Shown piece after piece: positions 15,380 to 23,471 of a stretch of 64,000 nt of DNA (the stretch's first letter is position 1; the number at the start of each line of letters is the position of its first letter). The notes beneath the pieces were generated by a model that had not been told where the DNA came from, did not search any database, and was given only the letters and a program-made list of their open reading frames with translations. A program made the translations under genes and the position numbers. The DNA is taken from positions 1-64,000 of the forward strand of contig JAPKYO010000050.1 of NCBI GenBank assembly GCA_026394265.1, read 5' to 3'. Source of the stretch: Candidatus Bathyarchaeota archaeon. GTDB taxonomy: Archaea; Thermoproteota; Bathyarchaeia; TCS64.

Positions 15380-16065
15380 TTGAATCGTTTTTCTCCCGCT
15401 ATCGCTCCGTCTCGTATCTGGAGCAGCCTATCCGTAGCCTGCGCCACGTTTGGATCGTGTGTGATCAAGACGAAGGTCTTACCCTCCTCCTGATTTAGGC
15501 GGCGCAGCAGATTCATGATCTCCTGGCCGGTCTTTGAGTCGAGGTTGCCCGTGAGCTCGTCGCATAGGAAGAGCGGCGGGTCGTTCGCTAGGGCTCTGGC
15601 TATGGCGACGCGTTGTTGTTCTCCGCCGCTGAGCTGGCTAGGACGGTGGTCGACGCGATCGCCGAGGCCCAAAGACCCTAGAAGCTGCTTCGCCCGCTCC
15701 TCCCGCTTTTTGGTCGGTACACCGCTTATGGATAGCGGCAGCTCAACATTATGTTGCGCGTCCATGCGCTGGATGAGGTTGAATTGTTGGAAGATGAAGC
15801 CTATCTCCTTGTTCCTCAGGTCTGCGAGCTGGTTATCGTCCAGTGTGCTGATGTCTATGCCGTTGATCAGGACTTTTCCTGACGTTGGGCGGTCGAGTGC
15901 CCCGAGCATGTTTAGGAGCGTGGATTTACCGCTCCCCGAGGGGCCCATTATTGCCATGAATTCGCCCTTCTCGATCTTGAGGTTGACGTTCTTGAGTACG
16001 CGGAGAATCTGACCGCCCTGAACGTACTCTTTGACTAGGTCAACGGTCTCGATGGCGAGCGTCAA
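15376..16065 (-). CDS. ABC transporter ATPase, MacB/LolD type
   Basis: A 229-aa ATPase with Walker A GPSGSGKST (about 42-50), Q-loop FIFQQFNLI, signature LSGGEQQRVAIARAL, Walker B LFLCDE and switch His in LITHD. The sequence type is the LolD/MacB class that works with FtsX-like permeases. Its TTG start overlaps the PadR stop (TTGA) and its stop overlaps the start of the secreted protein, so the operon is tightly coupled. The Walker B motif reads CDELTGNLDS, matching the class. Confidence 0.95.
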   Translation of the reverse strand: MTLAIETVDLVKEYVQGGQILRVLKNVNLKIEKGEFMAIMGPSGSGKSTLLNMLGALDRPTSGKVLINGIDISTLDDNQLADLRNKEIGFIFQQFNLIQRMDAQHNVELPLSISGVPTKKREERAKQLLGSLGLGDRVDHRPSQLSGGEQQRVAIARALANDPPLFLCDELTGNLDSKTGQEIMNLLRRLNQEEGKTFVLITHDPNVAQATDRLLQIRDGAIAGEKRFK

Positions 16066-16610
16066 GACGTTTCAGCCTCCAGGTCACTTATCATCTGGTC
16101 GAGTTCCACCAGCCTGTGGGAGAGGTTCGACCTGAAGTTTTTGAGGAACAGCAGCTTCGTGTTTCGGTCCACGCTGCCGTCGAGGAAGTGGATGATGCCC
16201 CCTACGAAGTTTATGTCCTCGCCGGCCATGGCGGACATGTTTGAGAGTATGTTCTTCTTCATCTCCGGGGACATCCACTTTGTCAGGGTCTCTAGGAATC
16301 GGGAGCTGAACTTCATGTTCATGGTCTGCTGTGCCCCTATTTCCAGGAGGAACTGCCTCCCGCTCGGCGTTATGTGGTAGAAGCCGACGCCGTCTCGTAC
16401 CTGTGTTTCGATGAGGGATCTTCTCTCGAGGCTCTTGAGGGCTGGGTAGATTGTGCCCGTGCGTGGCTCCCAGACGCCCTCGAATGCGTCCTTTATCGAC
16501 TTGAGCATCTCGTAGCCGTATTTCGGCGAGGCTTCGAGCTGTATGAGGAGCAGCATCTGGAGTGGGCTTATCTTCAGGTGCATCGGCATGGCGTTGCGGA
16601 GCGGCGTCAA
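16062..16610 (-). CDS. PadR-family transcriptional regulator
   Basis: A 182-aa PadR regulator with the winged helix in residues about 12-90: MLLLIQLEASPKYGYEMLKS, RTGTIYPALKSLERRSLI (wing-helix signature of the family) and GFYHITPSGRQFL. The C-terminal helices (about 100-182) would dimerise. The listed start is TTG; ATGs at codons 8 and 10 are alternatives. It is the first gene of the operon with the ABC transporter, and two direct repeats at the predicted transcription start suggest it represses its own operon. The inducer is unknown. Confidence 0.88.
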   Translation of the reverse strand: MTPLRNAMPMHLKISPLQMLLLIQLEASPKYGYEMLKSIKDAFEGVWEPRTGTIYPALKSLERRSLIETQVRDGVGFYHITPSGRQFLLEIGAQQTMNMKFSSRFLETLTKWMSPEMKKNILSNMSAMAGEDINFVGGIIHFLDGSVDRNTKLLFLKNFRSNLSHRLVELDQMISDLEAETS

Positions 16611-16620
16611 TAGGTTGACC

Positions 16621-16645
16621 TCTACCTAGTTGATTTCTACCTAGT
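16621..16645 (-). promoter_or_regulatory. Direct-repeat operator candidate for PadR
   Basis: Two identical ten-base units, TCTACCTAGT on the plus strand (16621-16630 and 16636-16645), are spaced 15 bases start to start. With the TATA box at 16656-16667 the predicted transcription start falls at about 16635, so the repeats straddle it. That is where a repressor would block RNA polymerase. Confidence 0.55.
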
Positions 16646-16655
16646 GTTGGCAAGT

Positions 16656-16667
16656 TCTTTAAAAAGA
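16656..16667 (-). promoter_or_regulatory. TATA box of the PadR-ABC operon
   Basis: TCTTTTTAAAGA on the minus strand, an inverted repeat in itself, centred about 50 bases before the PadR start codon. Confidence 0.5.
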
Positions 16668-16721
16668 TTATGAAATGCCGCGTGACCTTTATACGACGTG
16701 ATTCAACCTTCTCATACACCC

Positions 16722-17477
16722 ATGACGATAACAATAATCCCCGTTAGCGGGCTCCCGATAATAGGGGAGGGAGATGATCTCGCCAGCCTCGTGTTGGAGG
16801 CTTCATCGAGGCAGGGGACACCAGTCAAGGATGGGGACGTTCTCGTGCTGTGCCACGTCATAGTATCGAGGGCGGAGGGGAGGGTGATCGATCTGAAGAC
16901 GATCGAGCCCTCTGTTCCAGCGGCGAACTTCGCAGCGTATACTGGGAAGGACCCGAGGCTTGTCGAGGTCGTGCTTAGGGAGGCGAGGGCGGTGAGGCGC
17001 ATGGGGCCGGGGGTGCTGGTCACGGAGACGCGGCAGGGGTTCGTGTGCGCCAACTCGGGGGTCGACAAGTCGAATGTGCCGGGGGAGGACATCGTGGCCC
17101 CCCTGCCCCTTGACCCTGACGCCTCGGCGAAAGCCATCAGGGAGAAGGTCAAGGAGTTGGGGGGTCTGGATGTGGCGGTAATCGTCTGCGACACCCACGG
17201 GCGCGCCCACAGGGACGGCGAGGTGAACGTCGCCATCGGCTCGTCCGGCCTGAACGTCATAAGGGATAGGCGGGGCGAAAAGGATCTCTTCGGCTATGAG
17301 CTTCATATCAAGCGGACGGCGGTCGCCGATGAACTCGCCGCCGCGGCGGAGTTGGTCATAGGACAAGCCGACGAGGGAGTGCCCGCCGCCATCATCAGGG
17401 GGTACAGGTTCGATAAATCGGAGACATCGAAGGCGGTGGAGTTGGTCAGACCCCGCGGGATGGACCTCTTCATCTAA
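16722..17477 (+). CDS. cofE: Coenzyme F420-0:L-glutamate ligase
   Basis: CofE adds glutamates to F420-0 with GTP, the last stage of F420 synthesis. The 251-aa protein has the conserved N-terminus IIPVSGLPIIGEGDDL, the segment VLVTETRQGFVCANSGVD and the metal/GTP-site region VIVCDTHGRAHRDGEVNVAIG (about 20 residues, with CDTHGR). The ATG at 16722 is chosen because the TATA box CCTTTATACG (16686-16695) puts the transcript start just before it; a GTG at 16698 is too close to the TATA box. An ATP-grasp ligase and a cyclophilin-like protein follow on the same strand. Confidence 0.93.
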   Translation: MTITIIPVSGLPIIGEGDDLASLVLEASSRQGTPVKDGDVLVLCHVIVSRAEGRVIDLKTIEPSVPAANFAAYTGKDPRLVEVVLREARAVRRMGPGVLVTETRQGFVCANSGVDKSNVPGEDIVAPLPLDPDASAKAIREKVKELGGLDVAVIVCDTHGRAHRDGEVNVAIGSSGLNVIRDRRGEKDLFGYELHIKRTAVADELAAAAELVIGQADEGVPAAIIRGYRFDKSETSKAVELVRPRGMDLFI

Positions 17478-17534
17478 CGCTCCCACGGCTGTTGTGCTTA
17501 TTTACCGGTTGCCTCGCTGAGTATTGCGGGCACA

Positions 17535-18416
17535 ATGAAGGTTCTCATCCTCTATGGCTCCGTGCCGAGCAAGAACAGCGAAGAGTTGGTCGAGGCCGCC
17601 AAGGCGCAGGGGCACGAGGTTGTCGGGGGTCAGACGGCGGAGGTCTCCAGCGAGGTCTCCCCGTCCGGTTCAAGGTTCTGGCTACGGGACATCGAGGTGA
17701 CCGACTTCGACGTCTGCATCCTCAGGAGCTTCGGCCCGGGCTCATGCGAGCAGTCGACACGGCGCATCAGCCTGCTTGAGCACATGGAGGTCGCCGGGAT
17801 ACGCGTCGTTAACCCCTGCTACGCCTTCAGGCGGGCCAGAGACAAGTACGCGACCCAGTACACGCTCGAGGCGGCGGGGCTTCCCATCCCGACGACGTAT
17901 ACGACTGAGAGCATGGCTGACGCCTATCGCGTCTCCGAAGCGTACGGGGAGTTCATCTACAAGCCGATCCTGAGCAGCATGGGCAAGGGGGCCATGAAGT
18001 TCAGCGACCCCGACCTCGCCTACAACGCCTACAAGATGCTCGACAGGTACAGCCAGCCCCTCATACTGCAGAAGTATGTGCAGAACCCGGGTAGGGACAT
18101 AAGGGTCTTCGTCATCGGGGAGGAGGTCGTGGGCTCCGCCTACAAGTATAGGGCGAAGGGGAAGTGGAAGACGAACGTCGCCCAGGGAGGCACGATGGTT
18201 GACGAGAAGGTCCCAGAGGACATCCTCGAACTCGGGCTGAGCGCCACGCAGGCTATGGGGCTCGACTACTCGGGGGTCGACGTCATAGAGTCGCCCGATG
18301 GCCCGGTCATATTGGAGGTCAATGGTTCCCCGGGCTGGCAGGCGCTGAACCTAGCCGCAGGCATCAAGGTGGCCGACGAGATAGTCCGGCACGCGGTGAG
18401 TCTCGTCCATGGGTGA
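17535..18416 (+). CDS. RimK-type ATP-grasp ligase
   Basis: A 293-aa ATP-grasp enzyme of the RimK class, which joins amino acids, usually glutamate, to a carboxylate. Domain order is normal: an N-terminal domain with VLILYGSVPS, ATP-grasp core with RDKYATQYTLEAAGLPIPTT, GEFIYKPILSSMGKGAM and the metal-site end VILEVNGSPGWQAL. Methanogen relatives are MptN (tetrahydromethanopterin glutamate ligase) and CofF (caps F420 with alpha-glutamate). Being 58 bases after cofE favours F420 or pterin modification, but that is inference. It overlaps the next gene by eight bases. Confidence 0.88.
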   Translation: MKVLILYGSVPSKNSEELVEAAKAQGHEVVGGQTAEVSSEVSPSGSRFWLRDIEVTDFDVCILRSFGPGSCEQSTRRISLLEHMEVAGIRVVNPCYAFRRARDKYATQYTLEAAGLPIPTTYTTESMADAYRVSEAYGEFIYKPILSSMGKGAMKFSDPDLAYNAYKMLDRYSQPLILQKYVQNPGRDIRVFVIGEEVVGSAYKYRAKGKWKTNVAQGGTMVDEKVPEDILELGLSATQAMGLDYSGVDVIESPDGPVILEVNGSPGWQALNLAAGIKVADEIVRHAVSLVHG

Positions 18417-18783
18417 GAACCAGGCTAGGGTTCCGATCAGGATCAAGGTTGCAGACGTTGGTGAGGCTCCGGGTGAGTTGAACAGGCTCACGGCGCCGCT
18501 CACCGTTGGGGATATTCTTAAGGCGCTCCCGATAAACGGGCGTAATGTACCTGCGCAGGGCTGCATCTCCATAATCCTCGGGCTGAAGAGGGGGACGGAG
18601 AAGCCCGTGACTCAGGTTGAGGCGGGGACGATAGCCTTCTGGCCACGCGCTGGGAGCCTCTGCATCTACCCTGAGGCGACGAGGACGTATGGACCCGTCA
18701 ACAAGGTGGGCAAGGTGACGGGTAACCTAGAAATTTTCAGGAACCTTAAGAGTGGTTCCCGGATAATTATCGTGGCTGTTTAG
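18409..18783 (+). CDS. Cyclophilin-like (TM1367-type) protein
   Basis: A 124-aa protein resembling the cyclophilin-like fold of PF04126 (Thermotoga TM1367). The recognisable piece is VEAGTIAFWPRAGSLCIYPE, in the family's 'G-D-I-A-Y-W-P-P-G-x-A-L-C-I-F-x-G' position, preceded by INGRNVPAQGC and followed by NKVGKVTGNLEIFRNLK. No peptidyl-prolyl isomerase activity is established for this subgroup. It overlaps the ATP-grasp gene and must be translated with it, so it may assist or regulate that ligase. Confidence 0.75.
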   Translation: MGENQARVPIRIKVADVGEAPGELNRLTAPLTVGDILKALPINGRNVPAQGCISIILGLKRGTEKPVTQVEAGTIAFWPRAGSLCIYPEATRTYGPVNKVGKVTGNLEIFRNLKSGSRIIIVAV

Positions 18784-19082
18784 TTGGCCTTGGGTGGGAG
18801 GGCGTAGACCCTCAGGTTGTTCGTGTGCGCCACGAGTTGTATGGTTCCCTTGTGGTCGAGTTCGTCTAGTATCTTCTTGGCGACGCTGACCTTGAGGTTG
18901 AACTGGGCCGCGATGGCTGGGGGCGTGATGGCCTTCATCTTCTTCATCGCGTCCATGAGCTCGGGGCTGTTTGCATGGATGGCGTCGACGCTGCCCACAA
19001 TCTTCTCCTTCTTCTTATCTTCCTTTGGGGCTTCGACGTCCTGCGTCTTCTCCATCTTCTTCAGGCTTTTTTTGCCGGGCAT
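18780..19082 (-). CDS. rps25e: Small-subunit ribosomal protein S25e
   Basis: A 100-aa S25e. A Lys/Glu-rich N-terminal tail (about 1-30) is followed by a winged-helix core: MDAMKKMKAITPPAIAAQFN, then VSVAKKILDELDHKGTIQLV and the last strand LRVYALPP. S25e occurs in eukaryotes and in Asgard and TACK archaea but not in Euryarchaeota, so it is useful for placing this organism. It is convergent with the cyclophilin-like gene (four-base overlap of stops). Confidence 0.92.
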   Translation of the reverse strand: MPGKKSLKKMEKTQDVEAPKEDKKKEKIVGSVDAIHANSPELMDAMKKMKAITPPAIAAQFNLKVSVAKKILDELDHKGTIQLVAHTNNLRVYALPPKAN

Positions 19083-19332
19083 GTTGAATCACGGATTAAG
19101 CGAATTGGGGAATTGATAAAGGTGACGATAAATGGTGGGGGTTGTTTTGTTGTGGGTCGTTTTCTCAGTGGGTGGTGTTGTGGCGCGTGTGTGCGGTTTC
19201 CCGTTTCCTCCTCCGCCGCCGTCGCGTTTCTGGGTGTTTGGGCTTGTTTTGCGGTTTGGAGCCGGTTTCTGGGTCTGTTGGCGGCGGAGGGCGGCGGTGG
19301 TTGTCGTCGCTTCGCCGCGGGGGTCTGGGGGG
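19083..19332. other. Intergenic region between S25e and IleRS
   Basis: About 250 bases that are heavily G/T on the plus strand (C/A in the direction of transcription). It carries the S25e promoter, with a TATA-like ATTTATCG on the minus strand near 19128. I see no gene, RNA fold or repeat array. Confidence 0.35.
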
Positions 19333-22300
19333 TTATTTCCTGCGCAGCCCGAGGATGAGTTGGAGTCCGCCGATCTCGTATGAGCCGCCCTTGGCGTCAG
19401 TCGGGGCAACGCCCTCCTGGAGCAGGTCGGTCAGGGTCTCGGCCTTTATGTAGTCGGCCTCGTCGGTGAAGACCTCGACGATCTCGGGGTCGCCGCGGTA
19501 GTAGGTCTCGATGTGGTCGTTTATATCGAAGTTGGCCTCCTTGCGGAGCGCCTGTATGCGGCGCACGATGTCGCGTGCGAGTCCCTCGCTGCTGAGCGCC
19601 TCGCTGATGGCGGTGTTGATGCCGATGAGAAGGCCGTTTTCCTCGACTATCGAGTAGCCTTCGATCGGCTTGGATTCTAGTTCGACCTCCTCGGGTAGTA
19701 TCTCGACCTGTGCCCCGTTTGCGTTGAGGGTTATGGGTTTGCCGTTTGCTAGTGTCTCGGTCTGCTCGGTGGTCATGGCTTTGATGGCCTCGGCGACTGC
19801 GGTGTAGGTTTTGCCGTGTTTCTTGCCGAGTATGCGTGGTACGGGTTTGGCGATGTGGCTCTGGAGTATGTCGCGTTCGCTGGTTACCTTGACTTCCTTG
19901 ACGTTTAGTTCCTCGCGGATGAGTGGCGCGACCTTACGGAGTGTGGCGAGTTGGTCTTTGTTGGTTACGGCGATTGCTTCGCTGAGGGGTTGGCGTAGCT
20001 TTATCTGGCTCTTGGCGCGGGCCGCCCTTCCTAGGCTGCTGGCGTTCATGGCGAGGTCCATCTCAGCCATCAGCGCCTTGTCTATGGCGGATTCGTCGGC
20101 TATGGGCCAGTCATTGTGGTGGACGCTCTCGGGGGCGCCGGGCTCAACGGGGCGTACGAGGCGCTGGTACATTGCCTCGGCGATGTGGGGGGTGAGGGGC
20201 GCCATGAGGAGTATGACGGTCTTCAGGCACTCGTAGAGTGTCGCATATGCGGCCTTCTTATCGTCGTCCGACTCGGTCTTCCAGAATCTGCGCCTGCTCC
20301 TGCGGACGTACCACTTGGAGAGGGCGTCGACGAATTTCTCAAGCTCCTGAGTCGGGGTGGTCGCGTCGTAGTTCTCCAGTGAGACGGTGACGCTCGCCAC
20401 GAGGGCGTTGAGCCGGGAGAGCACCCACCGGTCTAGCTGCGTGTACTCCCTCGGCTTCTGCTCGGGTGTCCACTTGTCGAGGTTGGCGTAGATTGTGAAG
20501 AAGTTGTAGACGTTTAGGAGCGTCATGAAGTACATCCTCTTCACCTCGTTCGCCCGCGTGTAGCCGAAGAGTACGTCGTTCTCGGGCTTGGAGCCGCAGT
20601 ATATCCAGCGCATAATGTCGGCGCCCATGGTCTCGGCTGCGTCGTCGAACCAGATGGCGTTGCCCCAGCTCTTGTGCATCTCCCGCCCGTCCTCGGCGAG
20701 GACTGAGCCGTGGCCGAGGCAGACCCTGTAGGGGGTCCTGCGTTCGAGGATGGTGCTCTCGGCGAGCATGGCGTAGAACCAGTTGCGGAACTGGCCGGGG
20801 AAGGACTCGGTGATGAAGTCGGCGGGGAACCACTTCTCCCAGTAGGCGCGGTCGCTGCGGTAGCGGAGTGTGCTGTAGCCTACTATTCCGGCGTCGAGCC
20901 ACGGGTTTCCGACCTCGGGGACGCGGCTGGCAACTCCACCGCATTTCTCGCACCTGATCTTGACGGAGTCTATGTATGGGCGGTGTGGGCTGTGCCCCTC
21001 GAACTCGTCCCAGCCGCTTATCGCCTTGCTCTTGAGTTCCTCCTTGTCGCCTATGACTGTGAACCACCCGCAGGTGCACTGCCAGATGGGTAGGGCGAGG
21101 CCCCAGTAGCGTTTCTTGCTTATCATCCAGTCGTCCATGTTTTGGAGCCAGTCGAGTTCGCGTTTTAGGCCGAACTCGGGTATCCAGTGGACGTTGCTGG
21201 CGGAGTCCATTATCTGGTAGCGGAGGCTCTTGTCCTTCTCGGCTTCGGTGACTTCCTCGTAGGGTTTGTCGAGTTTTTCGCCCATGTTTATGAACCACTC
21301 GTTTACGAGGCGGAAGACGAGTTCTGAGCCGCAGCGCCAGCAGACGGGGTAGCGGTGGGTGATCTTCTGGGTGCGTAGGAGGAAGCCGCGCTGCTTGAGG
21401 TCGTCGAAGATGGGCTCGGCGGAGTTGTAGACGTGTGTGCCGGTGAGCCATCCGAAGCCGTTGATGATTACGCCGTACTCATCGAGGGGCGCGGGGGCGG
21501 GGAGCTTGTTCTGCTTGCCCAGCTCGAAGTCTTCCTTGCCGGCTCCGGGGGCGATGTGTACGAGTCCGGTTCCCTCTGTCTCGCCGACGGCGTCCCACAT
21601 GATTACGCGGTGCGCCTCGGGTACGCCCAGCTTCTTGGGTACTTCGAGGTCGTCGTAGGGGGCGGAGTACCTCCAGCCCAGCATGTCTTTGCCCTTGAGT
21701 TCCTCTAGGATTGTGTAGCTTCCCTTCTGGGTGAAGACGGTGGCTAGGGTGCCCTTGCTGAGGTAGAGGGTTTCGTCGCCGTGTTTGACCTTGGCGTAGG
21801 TGAGGTCGGGGTGGGCGGCGACGGCGACGTTGCTCGTGAGTGTCCATGGGGTGGTCGTCCAGATGAGGAGGGAGCCTTCGCGGTCCTTGAGAGGGAACTT
21901 GACGAAGACGGTTGTGTGTGTGATCTCCTTGTAGCCCTCGGTGACTATCTCGTGCTGGCTGATGCCCGTGCTGCAGCGGGGGCACCAGGGCATGGAGTCC
22001 TGTCCCCGGTATATCCAGCCGCGGTCGTGGCAGCTCTTGAGGGCGGTCCAGATCATGTAGTTGTTCTCGTCGCTGAGGGTGTAGTAGCTTCCGCCGACCT
22101 GGGGCATCCCGAGTTGGCCGACGAGGTACTCTGCGGAGCCGTGTACGGGTCCGTGTGAGCCGACGTATGTGGTCTGCTCTAGTGGGTTGTTCATGACCTC
22201 GGCGAGTTTGCGTAGCTCGGCGGGGTCGTTCCAGTCCATCCACATTCCGAGGCGTATGCTCTGCTCGGTCTGTATGGCGGAGTATTTGAGGACGCGCTGC

Positions 22301-22665
22301 TTGCACTTCTTTACGAACTCGGCGACGCCGTAGGTCTCGATGTCGCGCTTGGACTCGAAGCCCAGCTCCTTCTCGACTTCGACCTCGACCCAGAGTCCCT
22401 GGCAGTCGAAGCCGTTCTGGTATCGGACGTCGCGTCCGCGCATCGCCCAGTAGCGTTGCCAGAGGTCCTTGTATGTGCGTCCCCAGCCGTGGTGGGCGCC
22501 CATGGGGTTGTTTGCGGTTATTGGTCCGTCGATGAAGCTCCACGCTGGTTTGCCTTCGTTGAGCTTGCGGCGCTTGTCGAAGGCGTGTGTCTCCTTCCAG
22601 AGTTTCTGTATTTCGCGCTCTAGGGTGGCTACGTCGACTTTGCTGTCTATGGGTTGGAAGGTCAT
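19333..22665 (-). CDS. ileS: Isoleucyl-tRNA synthetase
   Basis: A full-length 1110-aa class I aminoacyl-tRNA synthetase of the archaeal/eukaryotic IleRS type. The HIGH-equivalent is GAHHGWGR (about residues 57-64, after ITANNP), followed by YQNGFDCQGLWVEVEVEKEL; the KMSKS-equivalent is REMHKSWGN. The editing domain lies between, with WTTTPWTLTSNVAV. The tRNA-binding alpha-helical region includes YVRRSRRRFW. The start at 22665 gives MTFQPIDSKVDV, with the family's usual alignment. There is no sign of interruption. Confidence 0.97.
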   Translation of the reverse strand: MTFQPIDSKVDVATLEREIQKLWKETHAFDKRRKLNEGKPAWSFIDGPITANNPMGAHHGWGRTYKDLWQRYWAMRGRDVRYQNGFDCQGLWVEVEVEKELGFESKRDIETYGVAEFVKKCKQRVLKYSAIQTEQSIRLGMWMDWNDPAELRKLAEVMNNPLEQTTYVGSHGPVHGSAEYLVGQLGMPQVGGSYYTLSDENNYMIWTALKSCHDRGWIYRGQDSMPWCPRCSTGISQHEIVTEGYKEITHTTVFVKFPLKDREGSLLIWTTTPWTLTSNVAVAAHPDLTYAKVKHGDETLYLSKGTLATVFTQKGSYTILEELKGKDMLGWRYSAPYDDLEVPKKLGVPEAHRVIMWDAVGETEGTGLVHIAPGAGKEDFELGKQNKLPAPAPLDEYGVIINGFGWLTGTHVYNSAEPIFDDLKQRGFLLRTQKITHRYPVCWRCGSELVFRLVNEWFINMGEKLDKPYEEVTEAEKDKSLRYQIMDSASNVHWIPEFGLKRELDWLQNMDDWMISKKRYWGLALPIWQCTCGWFTVIGDKEELKSKAISGWDEFEGHSPHRPYIDSVKIRCEKCGGVASRVPEVGNPWLDAGIVGYSTLRYRSDRAYWEKWFPADFITESFPGQFRNWFYAMLAESTILERRTPYRVCLGHGSVLAEDGREMHKSWGNAIWFDDAAETMGADIMRWIYCGSKPENDVLFGYTRANEVKRMYFMTLLNVYNFFTIYANLDKWTPEQKPREYTQLDRWVLSRLNALVASVTVSLENYDATTPTQELEKFVDALSKWYVRRSRRRFWKTESDDDKKAAYATLYECLKTVILLMAPLTPHIAEAMYQRLVRPVEPGAPESVHHNDWPIADESAIDKALMAEMDLAMNASSLGRAARAKSQIKLRQPLSEAIAVTNKDQLATLRKVAPLIREELNVKEVKVTSERDILQSHIAKPVPRILGKKHGKTYTAVAEAIKAMTTEQTETLANGKPITLNANGAQVEILPEEVELESKPIEGYSIVEENGLLIGINTAISEALSSEGLARDIVRRIQALRKEANFDINDHIETYYRGDPEIVEVFTDEADYIKAETLTDLLQEGVAPTDAKGGSYEIGGLQLILGLRRK

Positions 22666-22911
22666 CTCTGGTCCTCGGTTGGGTCTAGAATCTTGGTGTC
22701 GGGTGGGGTTTGAGTGTTTCGGCTAGATTTGGCGGTCACCGGACACCGTTGGCACCGTATTGGGGGTTTGTTTGTTTCCATAAAAATGTTGTTCATGGGT
22801 GGGGTAACTTTCTGGCTGATCACTAACAACATCATGTGAATATCTGTGCCATTATGTGGGGGCGGTACTGTGTGACGAACGACGCGTGTTCGTCGTGTCG
22901 CCGGGGTATAG
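22666..22911. other. Intergenic region upstream of ileS
   Basis: This holds the ileS promoter: a TATA-like ATTTTTATGG on the minus strand near 22781-22790 would give a leader of about 90 bases containing the repeated pentamer CACCG three times on the plus strand (about 22737-22760). An inverted repeat GACGAAC-7-GTTCGTC lies near 22874-22894. No gene is seen. Confidence 0.35.
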
Positions 22912-22937
22912 CCCGCCGTGGTGTCGGCGGGGTTTTT
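22912..22937 (+). terminator. GC hairpin with T tract before the RelBE-type module
   Basis: CCCGCCG (22912-22918) pairs with CGGCGGG (22925-22931) across a six-base loop, followed by TTTTT (22933-22937). It has terminator form, but nothing on the plus strand needs stopping here; it may instead be a leader or operator element of the module. Confidence 0.4.
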
Positions 22938-22975
22938 CGCTGGTTTTATAGGGTGGTGTTCGGTGGGTTTGCTTG

Positions 22976-23185
22976 ATGGTATCCGGTTCTGAGATGGATC
23001 GCGTGTTGGCGGAGCTTGCCGCGATCCGTGAGAGGCTCGACGTGATTGAACGTAGGCTGGGTTGTGAGTGGGTACCGTCGGCTCGGGAGAGGGAACTCAT
23101 CTTGAGGCGGGCGAAGGAGGCCGAGGCGGGGGATACGGTTCCGCTTGCTGAGGTCAAGGCTCGTCTCAAGGGGCGTGGAGGTTGA
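22976..23185 (+). CDS. Putative antitoxin of a RelBE-type module
   Basis: A small acidic/helical protein of 69 aa, with a long predicted helix (MDRVLAELAAIRERLDVIERR) and a C-terminal stretch ending VPLAEVKARLKGRGG, the usual end of RelB/Phd-like antitoxins that hold the toxin. The ATG at 22976 lies 28 bases after the centre of TATA box GGTTTTATAG (22943-22952), so translation is probably leaderless; TTG 22973 and ATG 22994 are alternatives. It overlaps the toxin gene by four bases. No clear DNA-binding motif is visible. Confidence 0.75.
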   Translation: MVSGSEMDRVLAELAAIRERLDVIERRLGCEWVPSARERELILRRAKEAEAGDTVPLAEVKARLKGRGG

Positions 23186-23445
23186 GCCGATTCTCAGTCG
23201 TCTTCGGAAGGCGAGCGGAAAGGGAGCTTGCCCGAAGAGAGCCTTGGGTTATAGATAGAGTCCTAGAGCTAGCCGACGCCCTCGTCGAGGATGCTACGCC
23301 AGAAGAGTATGATGTTGAGCCTATGAAGGGGGCACACGAATTCTTCAGGGCGCGAATCGGAGACGTTAGAGTCGTCTATAGAGTTGAGGAAGAGAAGGCG
23401 CTCATAACCATACTCCGTGTGGCACCGAGAGGTCGCGCGTACTGA
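23182..23445 (+). CDS. RelE/ParE-family toxin
   Basis: An 87-aa RelE/ParE-superfamily protein, expected to act as an mRNA interferase on ribosomes (RelE) or on gyrase (ParE). Family features are FGRRAERELARREPWV near the start, the central PMKGAHEFFRARIGDVRVVYRV and the C-terminal TILRVAPRGRAY. The loop with R-x-G-x-x-R-V-V-Y is typical of RelE. It overlaps its antitoxin gene, the standard module order. The gene codes for a full-length domain with no disruption, so the pair may be functional. Confidence 0.88.
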   Translation: MSRFSVVFGRRAERELARREPWVIDRVLELADALVEDATPEEYDVEPMKGAHEFFRARIGDVRVVYRVEEEKALITILRVAPRGRAY

Positions 23446-23471
23446 TTTTTAGTGGAAATCTCCCCGCGGTT

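Noticed and set aside
16698..16721. Upstream GTG start for CofE
   Set aside because: It lies only about 8-10 bases after the TATA box centre, before the expected transcript start; the ATG at 16722 fits.
22912..22937. Fragment of a tRNA gene near the RelBE-type module
   Set aside because: The GGGGTATAGCCCGCC run looks tRNA-like, but no T-arm or anticodon stem can be built.
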